The notes: generated by a model not told the origin, from the letters alone. A DNA stretch of 41,960 bases from Pseudomonas batumici (GCF_000820515.1 NZ_JXDG01000111.1:1-41960); one strand, 5' to 3'. Shown: positions 26,279 to 33,468, numbered from the stretch's first letter. Program-made: numbers and translations.

Positions 26279-26513
26279 CCGATATGTAGGTGGAGCTGCC
26301 ACCATTCGCTCGCACACGAATAAGGGTGGCAGCCATACGCAGGTGTGCAAGACCGGGCATATCGGACCCCGGCAGACTCGAAAGTCTCCTGCGCACGGCC
26401 ACCATTAAGCAGGAGTCGCAGGCATGGAGTTGCCCGCCGACACGGCTTGTTTGAGAGCGCGTGAGCACCGATATGAACGGACTTGCACGTCCGTATCATC
26501 AACTGCGTGATGA
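26279..26513 (-). ncRNA. Structured 5' leader of the DUF6124 gene, candidate cis-regulatory RNA
   Basis: In the minus-strand transcript, 5' to 3': hairpin TCATCA/TGATGA (26513-26496); hairpin ACGGAC/GTCCGT (26494-26477); an 8-mer CATATCGG (26475-26468); then a long helix whose 5' strand GGTGGC-CGTGCGCAGG (26403-26388) pairs with CCTGCGTATG-GCT-GCCACC (26343-26325) with two G-U pairs and a 3-nt bulge. This helix encloses an AGACT-UUCG-AGTCT tetraloop hairpin (26387-26374) and a CCGGG/CCCGG hairpin (26372-26353) whose loop is complementary to the CATATCGG 8-mer. The 3' strand GCTGCCACC (26333-26325) can instead form a 9-bp helix with GGTGGCAGC (26303-26295), extended by ATTCG/CGAAT. A second CATATCGG (26286-26279) lies 9 bases before the ATG. 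The pairings are mutually exclusive, as in riboswitches. Confidence 0.7.
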
Positions 26514-26808
26514 CGGGTCAAGACTATCCGTGGCATTCGGCTCAAACAAGCGGTCAGGATTTTCTAGGAAATTTCAGTCAAGGGAAAGAGAGTTCTCTTG
26601 CGGGTCGTTGAAATGACCGGCTGCCGCAAGTGGCAGCGAGCGCCTCTAACCGTCTGGTCGGTCCCACTGGTTGAATGAGGCCGTCGGTGGGAGGCTGCTT
26701 TGGAGCCAATGTGAGCGTTGGCAGTAATGAAGGTTGATCACCATATCGCTGTATAGCAGCATACCGCCGGAGTCACTCTCTCGCCCTTACACCGCTGCCA
26801 GGAGGCCT

Positions 26809-27105
26809 ATGTCTGCAGATCTTGATCAGTTGCTGAAAAGCGTACACGACGAACAGTCCTTCATCGGATTTCTAGAAGCGCTTGGCTCTGATTTCGCCCA
26901 GGAACGCTCGTTGGAAAAGACCTCGCCATCATCGCCCTATGGACCGGGCGCCTTGGGATGGGAGAACGGTTCTGTTGATGCGTTTCTCGATGCCGCGGCC
27001 TCGTGGGCAACGGCCAGCACCAGGTGCGCTTTGACAGATGCCCCGGTGTCCAATGTATGGCAACGCTGTGCGAGTATTCTGCTGGCCGGTAAGTTTTATG
27101 AGTGA
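26809..27105 (+). CDS. DUF7660-like protein
   Basis: A 98-aa protein with an excellent CAGGAGGCCT ribosome site before ATG 26809 (MSADLDQLLKSVHDEQSF). The pattern LLxSVHDEQSFIGFLEALGSD, then YGPGALGWENGSVDAFLDAAASWA, matches DUF7660 (a small family with a conserved GWEN motif). Function unknown; such proteins behave like cargo or immunity genes. It lies between the two DUF6124 copies, and the gap upstream to 26520 contains no gene. Confidence 0.7.
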   Translation: MSADLDQLLKSVHDEQSFIGFLEALGSDFAQERSLEKTSPSSPYGPGALGWENGSVDAFLDAAASWATASTRCALTDAPVSNVWQRCASILLAGKFYE

Positions 27106-27387
27106 GCACGGGGCTTGCCATTGGAAGGAATGCCCTGCCTTCAACTGTGTTCGTATCGGGCAGAAAGCAGTCGATCACCAGGCGCTACCATTGACCTGAA
27201 GCTGTCAGTGACCAGTACGCATGGGTTGGACAAAAGTGTCGGGGAGGGCGGGTCGAAGGCGAAGCGATATCCCTTCCATTCTGACCCCAGTAAGGTCCCT
27301 GTGTTAACGGCAATGGCTGCTGCCCAAGTCGGATATCCTTCCAGGTCTTCACATACCATCGGCTCCACGCAAAAACGAGAGGCAAGT

Positions 27388-27627
27388 ATGAATCATGAGC
27401 TTTGGCTGGAGCCTGATGGCTGTCAGACCTTTTGTTTAACCGGTGCTCATGGTGACGGCGCGCGTGCACTTCTTCCTGAAGGATCGAAGCTTGTCTGGGA
27501 GGTCGAAGCTGAAAGCTATTTCGAAGCGATGACCCGATACTATTCGTACATGGACTGGGGGGAATACCAGACGGATTTCCCTGAGCAAGACAAAATGTCC
27601 TACCGGGAGCTCGGTTGGGATCGTTAG
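27388..27627 (+). CDS. Small hypothetical protein
   Basis: A 79-aa protein MNHELWLEPDGCQTFCLTGA. It contains KLVWEVEAESYFEAMTRYYSYMDWGEY, a stretch I associate with small Pseudomonas proteins of unknown function that start MNYELW. GAGGCAAGT precedes the ATG. It is 280 bases after the DUF7660-like gene; that gap shows no gene. Both may be small cargo or immunity-type genes. Confidence 0.55.
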   Translation: MNHELWLEPDGCQTFCLTGAHGDGARALLPEGSKLVWEVEAESYFEAMTRYYSYMDWGEYQTDFPEQDKMSYRELGWDR

Positions 27628-27698
27628 CCGAGAGTCCGCGAGAAAATGCAGCCCTACTCATCAGCCATGAGGGGCAGGAAACGACAGGCAGAGATCGG

Positions 27699-27812
27699 TC
27701 AAATGCGGTCATAGACCTGCTTCTTTGCCATTCGGCGGTACACCTCGACAGATGCGAGAAGCTCTTCGTTGCTCTGGCCCTTGGCTATAGGTCGTCCTCC
27801 CATGAATGCCAT
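27699..27812 (-). CDS. Possible small gene downstream of the nuclease
   Basis: A 37-aa frame, MAFMGGRPIAKGQSNEELLA, then VEVYRRMAKKQVYDRI, beginning 8 bases after the stop of the PD-(D/E)XK gene. The NEELLASVEVYRR part resembles the first helix of a helix-turn-helix repressor, so it may be a truncated regulator. No strong ribosome site; coupling by proximity is possible. Confidence 0.38.
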   Translation of the reverse strand: MAFMGGRPIAKGQSNEELLASVEVYRRMAKKQVYDRI

Positions 27813-27820
27813 GTCTGCGT

Positions 27821-28960
27821 TTAGGCTAACTTCTGGTGAGCGCGCTGCCACAGTTCGTGTGCGTCATCGATCAGGCTGACGGCAATCGACTCCCTCGTCT
27901 CCGGATCTCGGAGGAGCGCCAGGTCCTCATTGGAAGGGACATGGAGATTCACATTGACCTTAGGGTACTTCCAGAACAGGTAGCCCGAACTGCGATTGCT
28001 GGGTGCGATCTCTCGACTCAGCGCAAATAGGCGCTCCCGGTCTTCCGGGAACTGCTCACCGTCACAGTAGTAACCACAGTAGAGACGGTGGTTGAGCTCG
28101 ATGTACACGCCACCCTTCATAAAATTGAAGGGGAAGTAGAGGCCGATGAATTTGCTGTTTTTGGCCTTCTTGTAATAAGCGGAAACGGCCTCCTTCGTGG
28201 CCGTAATTTCGGGCTTGCCGAGGTGCGGATACTGGCTCTCTTGGCAAGCCATCATGCGCTCCCAAATATCGAATTGTAGGTCGGCCAGGACGGACTTGAA
28301 TGCGTGGTTGATGTCGGCGATCACAAAGAGGTTCTCGCCCTGCATGATCTGTTCTTTCAGCTTGCTCATGTAGATCTCGTCCTGGTCACTGGATGTCAGC
28401 TTTTGGAGTAGTTCGATGTACTGGAAAATGCTTTCCCGCACGCCGGGCTCGCGGGCAACCAGTGGGATACAGTCCTTCAGCCAGGCGATGATCTCGGCTT
28501 CGTAGCTGAGAAGAATTACAGGCAGGGACTTGCGACTCTGTTCACTGGGCTCGGCACCATCCAGGGTGAGGTAAGTGGTCCAAATCTCGCTGTAGCCTTC
28601 CACCTGCATTCGCCGGTGATAGCTCCAGAGCTGCTCGTCCTGGTCGCCGGCGTAGATCTTGTTCTCGATGATCACTGCCTGCTTGGATTGGTTGCGGACC
28701 AGGATGTCGATGTTCTGGTACTCGACCTCGACAATCGCATTCTCTGAATCGAAGTTCTGGATGCCCAGTCGCCTCAACAGGAGATTCAACAGCGCTGTTC
28801 CCTGATTGTGGGTAGCCTTAGGGTCGAGTAGGAAGGCGAGGAAGCGCGAGTGAAGCCGAACCTCGTCACTTGAGCTGCGGAGTACGGAGAAGAGGTTGAA
28901 GCCTGCCGGGCGCTGATACCTTGCGCGCAGCAGAGCCACGGTCTGCAAAAAATCGTCCAT
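27821..28960 (-). CDS. PD-(D/E)XK nuclease family protein (PDDEXK_4 type)
   Basis: A 379-aa protein starting MDDFLQTVALLRARYQRPAG. N-terminal FNLFSVLRSSSDEVRLHSRFLAFLLDP is typical of the PDDEXK_4 (PF14281) family. The core has VEYQNIDILVRN (Asp), AVIIENKIYAGDQDEQLWSY (E-x-K active site followed by the Q-xx-xY helix) and a later ILLSYEAEIIAWL. It should be a metal-dependent DNA-cleaving or DNA-modification-sensing protein. Family members are common in defence islands and prophage hotspots. It is bracketed by the DUF6124 gene and its truncated copy. AGGGACC precedes the ATG. Confidence 0.85.
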   Translation of the reverse strand: MDDFLQTVALLRARYQRPAGFNLFSVLRSSSDEVRLHSRFLAFLLDPKATHNQGTALLNLLLRRLGIQNFDSENAIVEVEYQNIDILVRNQSKQAVIIENKIYAGDQDEQLWSYHRRMQVEGYSEIWTTYLTLDGAEPSEQSRKSLPVILLSYEAEIIAWLKDCIPLVAREPGVRESIFQYIELLQKLTSSDQDEIYMSKLKEQIMQGENLFVIADINHAFKSVLADLQFDIWERMMACQESQYPHLGKPEITATKEAVSAYYKKAKNSKFIGLYFPFNFMKGGVYIELNHRLYCGYYCDGEQFPEDRERLFALSREIAPSNRSSGYLFWKYPKVNVNLHVPSNEDLALLRDPETRESIAVSLIDDAHELWQRAHQKLA

Positions 28961-29034
28961 GAGCGAGGGTCCCTGATTAAGGCCGAGTTACGGCGCGCAG
29001 TATCAGCCAAATCACGCTCTGATGTAATGGCTAT

Positions 29035-29070
29035 TTGTAGTGAGACAAAGCCCGGTCGGCGATACGAGGG
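29035..29070. repeat. 36-bp direct repeat, copy 2
   Basis: Identical to 26181-26216, same orientation. It lies inside the DUF6124 fragment, at its 3' end. Confidence 0.95.
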
Positions 29071-29124
29071 GCGATGATTTCAATGTTGGATGTTGCCGGT
29101 GGATTCGGGGGTAGGTTTGAACAT
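29035..29124 (-). pseudogene. DUF6124 gene fragment (first 30 codons, frameshifted)
   Basis: The minus strand begins MFKPTPESTGNIQ at 29124 and, after a shift of frame, continues as APRIADRALSHYK, matching the start of the DUF6124 protein at 25922-26269 (MFKVTPNPP...DPRIADRALSHYN). Homology stops abruptly at 29035. It is 110 bases downstream of the aegerolysin-like gene. The intact leader seen at the complete copy is absent here. Confidence 0.8.
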
Positions 29125-29166
29125 GTGGCGTGACTCCGTCCTACAGCCAATCCATACATGGAGAAA

Positions 29167-29186
29167 GCTGACACCGAAATGTCAGC
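29167..29186 (-). terminator. Terminator of the aegerolysin-like gene
   Basis: GCTGACA/TGTCAGC, 6-nt loop, followed on the minus strand by TTTCTCC, 50 bases after the gene's stop. Confidence 0.6.
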
Positions 29187-29236
29187 CTTCATTTCCGCAC
29201 GTGTTAAGCGAAGGAATCTTTGCCTGCTTCGAAGAG

Positions 29237-29617
29237 CTAGCCTGCCTTAGCGGCGTTGGTGATCATCACCTGCATGGTGACATGATTGGTCGGTGTGTTA
29301 ACCAGTTGGCTGGTGACTATAAAGTCGTCAGCGACGGTGGTGTTCACACTGCCAGAAACGGGGCCGCCGGCAGGCCAGGACCAGCTCGAGTTGATGGTGC
29401 CACCGCTAGTCGGTGTCAGCATAAGCTGGCCGCCAAGAGCGCTGAAAGTGTCAGGAACACCGTTCACATAGCTCTGCTGGCCTGTCGACGGGATCAGGGT
29501 GCCGGGGACAGGGGCTGTAGCCCAACTGCCGCCCGTCAGCACGGCATAGTTCACTATCATATCGGCACCGCTGGCATTGATGATCAGGATGGTGAGTGAG
29601 CGCGGAAAATCATCCAT
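29237..29617 (-). CDS. Aegerolysin-like beta-sandwich protein
   Basis: A 126-aa beta-rich protein without Cys or signal peptide, MDDFPRSLTILIINASGADM. From memory of RahU-type aegerolysins the same order of features is seen: an ILIINxSG-D strand with an Asn/Ser turn, a short loop with GxxW, GTLIPSTGQQS (GTVIGPGQRS in RahU), an FSALGGQL strand, and a Trp-rich WSWPAGGPVSG turn (YWDCPWGSK in RahU). Aegerolysins bind membrane lipids such as ceramide phosphoethanolamine, and some act with MACPF partners as insecticidal pores. No partner gene is in the window. A GGAGAGG site and a terminator bracket it. Without a search this remains a likely rather than certain assignment. Confidence 0.6.
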   Translation of the reverse strand: MDDFPRSLTILIINASGADMIVNYAVLTGGSWATAPVPGTLIPSTGQQSYVNGVPDTFSALGGQLMLTPTSGGTINSSWSWPAGGPVSGSVNTTVADDFIVTSQLVNTPTNHVTMQVMITNAAKAG

Positions 29618-29807
29618 TTTTTGCCTCTCCTACATTGCATTGCCGCTTCAAGTGAGCAGGTTCGCAGAGCGTAGCCCGGTTCCATGTAGGCGCAAAACGT
29701 TGCTCTGCTGGCCGTCTGTAGCTCACAGGTTGAAGAAGAGGAGGGGCGGAGGTGGAAGAGGCGTGACTGCGACGCCTCATCGCGGCCATGGGAGTTTGCC
29801 GCAGACA

Positions 29808-29833
29808 TAAAAAAGCCCGACAGCGTCGGGCTT
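29808..29833 (-). terminator. Intrinsic terminator of the minus-strand unit at 29865-30913
   Basis: AAGCCCGAC (29813-29821) and GTCGGGCTT (29825-29833), perfect 9-bp stem with a 3-nt loop, followed on the minus strand by six T. A textbook terminator. Confidence 0.88.
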
Positions 29834-29864
29834 GAGTGAGGTGATGCTGTGGGGCGAGTCCAGG

Positions 29865-30194
29865 TCATGAATCAACCCGTTCGTCCTTGAGTGAGAGGAG
29901 CAGATACGGCACTTCTGTGTCCGTTTCCACCAGGTTGAGTGTCAGCTCCAGAGAGGACTGTTTCGTGCGACGCCCAGTATGCAGCCGCTGGTAGATCCCG
30001 AAATGAATCTGCCGAGCATCAGGCTGCCGGCTATGCGCTTTGCACACGGCGTGCAACAGATCCAGCAGCCGACTCTCGTAGGTTGAACCACATCGGTGCT
30101 GATTGCTCTGCACCGCTTTGTCCCAGGCCATTGGCGTGACGGACAGTGAGTACTTCATCGCATTGGCGCGATCTTGGTTCGGTTGTGGGGACAT
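29865..30194 (-). CDS. Hypothetical protein
   Basis: A 109-aa basic protein, MSPQPNQDRANAMKYSLSVT, with GGAGA before ATG 30194. It contains STYESRLLDLLHAVCKAHSR and ends with beta-like EVPYLLLSLKDERV. Its composition suggests a small regulatory or DNA-associated protein. It follows a 209-aa gene after 89 bases, and the two probably share a transcript that ends at the strong terminator. Confidence 0.62.
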   Translation of the reverse strand: MSPQPNQDRANAMKYSLSVTPMAWDKAVQSNQHRCGSTYESRLLDLLHAVCKAHSRQPDARQIHFGIYQRLHTGRRTKQSSLELTLNLVETDTEVPYLLLSLKDERVDS

Positions 30195-30283
30195 GAGATT
30201 TCTCCAGTTCAGAGAAACCACCTGCCCCGACCGGGAGGTGATTTCCCGGTGACGGTTGTTGAGGCTTGATCAAGCCTTGAAGA

Positions 30284-30913
30284 TCAGTGGGTGCAGCAGG
30301 TGACGCCTGTGTTGTTGAGCGCCATTAAGGCAAACGCTCGCCACCTGGGTGAGATCAAAAAGCCTCTCAGTTCCCTGGCTTTTTGACGGGCGAACCTCGC
30401 CGAGTCGTAGGAGTCAGAGCGCATGTCCTCGTTGGCTTGTGCGAGCAGTGCCTTTATCCGCGTCTCCACCGCACACACTTCTTCATCCGTACGACAAGGA
30501 CGTCGCCAAACGATCTCAGAAGGGCCTACAACACCCGAGAGCACCTGTTGATCATCAGCGCTGTCATAGACCCCAGCACCTGGTTTGATGGACTCTGGAC
30601 GGGTGTAGTAAACCTCGACCGTGCGCGGGTCGAACGAAGCCGCTGCACTCAGTTTCGGATACGCATGCAATTCGTCGAACTGCGAGGTACAGAGCGCAAT
30701 GGCGTCCTCAATCAGGCCGCAATGCCCGACCTCGTACGAGCAGGCGATCTGGTGGTAACCAAACCGCGGCTCTTCTTCCGGCAAGCTCATCACTCCGGCG
30801 CATTTGATCGTGAACTGACGCTGGAACGCATCCAGGCGCAGGAACGAATCGGGTGTGTAGGGATTCCGAATGAACGGAAAAGGTAGACGCAACACATTCA
30901 GAGGTTTTTCCAT
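30284..30913 (-). CDS. Hypothetical protein
   Basis: A 209-aa protein, MEKPLNVLRLPFPFIRNPYT, with CCAGGAGAGC before the ATG at 30913. Contains aromatic and Cys residues in GYHQIACSYEVGHCGLIEDA, a region rich in Asp/Glu, and a helical C-terminal part (SARFARQKARELRGFL) ending TGVTCCTH. No signal peptide or domain recognised. It looks like an island gene of the same age and base composition as the next gene downstream. Confidence 0.65.
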   Translation of the reverse strand: MEKPLNVLRLPFPFIRNPYTPDSFLRLDAFQRQFTIKCAGVMSLPEEEPRFGYHQIACSYEVGHCGLIEDAIALCTSQFDELHAYPKLSAAASFDPRTVEVYYTRPESIKPGAGVYDSADDQQVLSGVVGPSEIVWRRPCRTDEEVCAVETRIKALLAQANEDMRSDSYDSARFARQKARELRGFLISPRWRAFALMALNNTGVTCCTH

Positions 30914-30991
30914 GATGCTCTCCTGGGGCGGGATAGATCTCGCCCCATAGGGCAAGAATCCCTATGGATGGATGTGAGGTTGAAGCAGTGC

Positions 30992-31148
30992 TCAGGCGTC
31001 GCGGAAGGCACCCAACATCAGTTGATCCGCGTGACGACGATCAGCCGCGCGAGCGCGTGTGGCCTGTCCGTAGCCGGAGCCGCAGAGTGGGGTATCCGTC
31101 TTGCCGGTCTGACGACAGATCAGCGGCTTGAGAGAAGGTATTGGGCAT
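30992..31148 (-). pseudogene. Small ORF that would be 52 aa after a 2-base shift
   Basis: ATG 31148 has a very good CCAGGAG site but its frame ends after 35 codons. Two bases out of phase, directly after a TTCTCTC run, a frame with better codon use reads KPLICRQTGKTDTPLCGSGY and continues (GQATRARAADRRHADQLMLG) to TGA at 30994-30992. One TC unit fewer or more would join them. A dinucleotide run at such a place could be a slip site. Confidence 0.38.
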
Positions 31149-31196
31149 GGTGATTCTCCTGGTTCATGAATCAGAACACGGAGAACACTTCGCCCG

Positions 31197-31215
31197 GCGG
31201 GGAAGGGTTCCCCGC
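31197..31215 (-). terminator. Hairpin after DUF1640-like gene 1
   Basis: GCGGGGAA (31197-31204) and TTCCCCGC (31208-31215), 8 bp with a 3-nt loop, 24 bases after the gene stop. The counterpart after gene 2 is at 32067-32081. No strong T-run. Confidence 0.55.
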
Positions 31216-31238
31216 GTGGGTGGGTACAGCTGGCGGTG

Positions 31239-31610
31239 TTAGTTCAGGTACTTCAAGGCACCAAACAGTAGGCTGCCGAAGGCGCTCAGCAAGAGAATCA
31301 TACGTAGGGTGAGTTTGTTCTCCAGATTCGCAAGCTCTTTGAGGCGCTTCTCGCCGTCAGTTGTCAGCGCGTTGCGAACCTCGGAGATTTCGGTCTTCAG
31401 ATCAGCACGAAGCGTCGCGATATCCGCTTTCAGTTCAGTGTGAACGGTCGTTATGTCGGCTTTCAGTTCAGTACGAAGCGCCGTCAAATCAGCTTTGGTA
31501 GCCAGGACTGAGGTCATTTCTTTCTCCATCGCATCTATGACAGCAGTAGCGTGTTGCTCCGGGACGTTGGACGCAACCAACGCTTTGTATAAAGCCATTT
31601 CCACTTTCAT
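31239..31610 (-). CDS. DUF1640-like coiled-coil membrane protein 1
   Basis: A 123-aa protein, MKVEMALYKALVASNVPEQH. A short N-terminal helical part (1-35) is followed by a heptad-type coiled coil with repeating ALRTELKADI / TLRADLKTEI units (about 40-85) and a C-terminal membrane helix MILLLSAFGSLLFGALKYLN. This is the DUF1640/CCDC90-like layout, in which a tail-anchored helix holds an oligomeric coiled coil at the membrane. GGAGG lies upstream. It is a paralogue of the next gene and shares its long leader. Confidence 0.8.
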   Translation of the reverse strand: MKVEMALYKALVASNVPEQHATAVIDAMEKEMTSVLATKADLTALRTELKADITTVHTELKADIATLRADLKTEISEVRNALTTDGEKRLKELANLENKLTLRMILLLSAFGSLLFGALKYLN

Positions 31611-31639
31611 GGAACCTCCAAAATTAAGGGAGGGCCCAG

Positions 31640-31664
31640 CCCATACGGGCGAGGCCCGTATGGG
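31640..31664 (-). promoter_or_regulatory. 11-bp perfect hairpin in the leader of DUF1640-like gene 1
   Basis: CCCATACGGGC (31640-31650) and GCCCGTATGGG (31654-31664) with a 3-nt loop, 30 bases upstream of the ATG in the minus-strand transcript. In unit 2 only one arm remains (near 32420-32430), so the hairpin is lost there. Confidence 0.7.
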
Positions 31665-31854
31665 GGAAAACAGTGAACAGCAGCAGAGCTTCCATCGACA
31701 GCAGTCGATCGGTCGCGCTACCGGAAGCGTTGCGACCTGGGGAGTGGATCAATGCGCAATGGCGCATCGTAGCTTCCCGGATCCAAGCTACATTGGCATG
31801 GTGCTGACAACGTCAGCGGTACGCACCGACACAATGAATAACGCCGTAGGGGGC

Positions 31855-31860
31855 TGTCAA
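31855..31860 (-). promoter_or_regulatory. Conserved TTGACA, possible promoter of the DUF1640-like genes
   Basis: Minus-strand TTGACA at 31860-31855 lies in one of the best conserved tracts of the duplication (32622-32617 in unit 2), about 245 bases before each gene. A convincing -10 box is not obvious (TTATTC after 14 bases), so this is tentative. Confidence 0.35.
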
Positions 31861-32042
31861 AACCCCAACTGCTACAAGCTTTTTCAGGTCGTTGATGTAG
31901 CTACAGGGCAGGGAGAAGGACTACAAATCGGGTTCCAGTGTCGGCGTAGGAACCTTGCCAATCGACGGATCAGACTTTGCCGAACGGCGCATGCGCAAAC
32001 GTAGGGTGGCTGCGTAGTTCCTCGCGATGTGCAATGAAACGG

Positions 32043-32705
32043 AACGCGGAGAACACTTCGCCCGACGGGGAAGGATTCCCCACGAGGGAGGGGCAAGCTA
32101 ACGGGGTTAGTGCAGCGACTTAAAGCCGATAAGAAGCGCGACGATGATGACGGTGCCCATGACGATTGCCAGCTGGGCGATCCGTAGTTCAAGCCTGTAG
32201 AACAGGGCTCTCATTTCAGTGCGAAGCAGCGCGATCTCAGCTTGCAGTTCGGTTTGGCCTCCCGAGGTATTGGCTTCGGGACCAGGGTTTGAACTCATTT
32301 TTTTCTCCAGCGCATCGATGACGGCGATAGCGTTTTCTTCAGAGACGTTGGCCGCGACCAACGCTTTGTACAAAGCCGTTTCCAGCTTCATCGGACCTCC
32401 AGGTTGAGGGAAGGGCAAGGCCCGTATGGGGAGACACAGTGAGCAGTAGTGCTTCCAGCGACAGAGGTCGATCGGTCGCACTACTGGAAGTGTTGCGACC
32501 TGGGGAGTGGATCACGCGCAATGGCGCATCGTAGCTTCCCGGATCCAAGCTGCATGGGCATGTGGCTGACAGGGTCAGCGGTACACCTCAACACAATGAA
32601 TAACGCCGCAGGGGGCTGTCAAAACCCCAACTGCTACAAGCTTTTTCATGTCGTTGGCGTAGGTGCAGAGCGGGGAGGAACACTGCAAATCGGGCTCCAC
32701 GATTA
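32043..32705. repeat. Tandem duplication, unit 2 (gene plus leader)
   Basis: Aligns to 31174-31930. Gene ends are 868 bases apart, gene starts 781, and the leader tract 762, so unit 2 has lost DNA within both the gene and the leader. Confidence 0.8.
32107..32391 (-). CDS. DUF1640-like coiled-coil membrane protein 2
   Basis: A 94-aa paralogue of gene 1: MKLETALYKALVAANVSEEN aligns residue by residue with the start of gene 1 (MKVEMALYKALVASNVPEQH). The coiled coil is shortened (GGQTELQAEIALLRTEMRAL, then YRLELRIAQ) and replaced in part by a Pro/Gly-rich linker. A C-terminal membrane helix (LAIVMGTVIIVALLIGF) is kept. TGGAGG precedes ATG 32391; a longer open frame upstream covers the leader. 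Lineage-specific divergence after tandem duplication is likely. Confidence 0.78.
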   Translation of the reverse strand: MKLETALYKALVAANVSEENAIAVIDALEKKMSSNPGPEANTSGGQTELQAEIALLRTEMRALFYRLELRIAQLAIVMGTVIIVALLIGFKSLH

Positions 32706-32880
32706 GCGTGGGAAACTTGCTGATGGGTTGGTCGGACTTCACCGGACAAGGCGTGCGCAAGTGTGCAGATGCTGCGTAGCCTCTCGCCCTAGGCAGGTCT
32801 TGTGTGATGTTCACGTGCAAGCGGAGAGGGCATCCATTGATGCCAAACACGTCGGCTCCACAACATGCAGCTGGGGGAGT

Positions 32881-32908
32881 CGTCTACTCACCGCGAAGTG
32901 AGTAGACG
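32881..32908. terminator. 10-bp perfect inverted repeat
   Basis: CGTCTACTCA (32881-32890) and TGAGTAGACG (32899-32908), 8-nt loop, directly after the stop of the possible 51-aa gene on the minus strand. No T-run follows on either strand. Confidence 0.5.
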
Positions 32909-32923
32909 GTTCATGAGCCTCAG

Positions 32924-33079
32924 TCAGGCCGGGTTGGGAATGAGTGGGTACTCGATGGGCAGTAGCAAGAGGGTGTAGCTCCTGTCCGCCGTAGTGCAGA
33001 TGCAGAGCTTTGTCCCGTCTTCAGCATCAATGCGGTAGGTCGAGCTCGCTGAGGGCTCCAAGGCCCTAGGTGACAACAT
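32924..33079 (-). CDS. Possible small gene (51 aa)
   Basis: Frame MLSPRALEPSASSTYRIDAE, then DGTKLCICTTADRSYTLLLL and PIEYPLIPNPA. The ordered beta-like composition and the inverted repeat right after its stop favour a real gene; the ribosome site (AGG) is weak. No family recognised. The stretch 33080-33468 after it holds two hairpins and no gene. Confidence 0.42.
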   Translation of the reverse strand: MLSPRALEPSASSTYRIDAEDGTKLCICTTADRSYTLLLLPIEYPLIPNPA

Positions 33080-33117
33080 GCATGACCTAGTGCGGGCAAC
33101 TTACCCAGCTAACAACC

Positions 33118-33162
33118 GTCGGCGCTGCGCGCCGACAGTACAGCAGTGTGTTTTTACACACT
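33118..33162. terminator. Two adjacent hairpins in the 33080-33468 gap
   Basis: GTCGGCGC/GCGCCGAC (33118-33136, 3-nt loop) and AGTGTGT/ACACACT (33145-33162, TTTT loop). They lie 300 bases before the ATPase gene and may insulate it from upstream transcription. Confidence 0.45.
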
Positions 33163-33468
33163 CTGGACCCATAGCGGACAATCGCCTGTGTAAGCTCAGG
33201 CGCCAAGTCTTTATGGTTCCCCGGCATAGTTCATCACAGATTCCGTCCCGTTCCCCCTAGCAGGTCGCGTCTATTGGTCGTCCCCTTGGTTTTGATGGGA
33301 CGTGGCCAGAACGAGCAACATTATGAGGAAGCAGAGCTGAATCCTATGAGGTACCAGGCCCAGTTCGGCAGAGCTCAACAATAGAAAAGGGCCTCGACAC
33401 TTGGCTTGGCGATAATGGCTTTCTGATTTCAGTCCGGCTACGCTCATGCGTATCAGGGAGGAGGCGTG

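Larger units (their letters stand above)
31174..31930. repeat. Tandem duplication, unit 1 (gene plus leader)
   Basis: Includes the terminator, the DUF1640-like gene and a leader of about 250 bases. It aligns to 32043-32705. Well conserved tracts include the hairpin GGGGAAxxxTTCCCC, GCGCAATGGCGCATCGTAGC and CAAAACCCCAACTGCTACAA. Confidence 0.8.

Noticed and set aside
31453..32004. 183-aa plus-strand frame over the DUF1640 leader, and its counterpart at 32449-32706
   Set aside because: The shared part is conserved between the two repeat units at the DNA level, but differences change amino acids freely in this frame and the 5' part is antisense to the DUF1640-like gene. More likely conserved regulatory DNA.
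32575..32850. 91-aa minus-strand frame ending KKLVAVGVLTAPCGVIHCVE
   Set aside because: The equivalent frame in repeat unit 1 has a stop codon and lacks the ATG; probably part of the leader.
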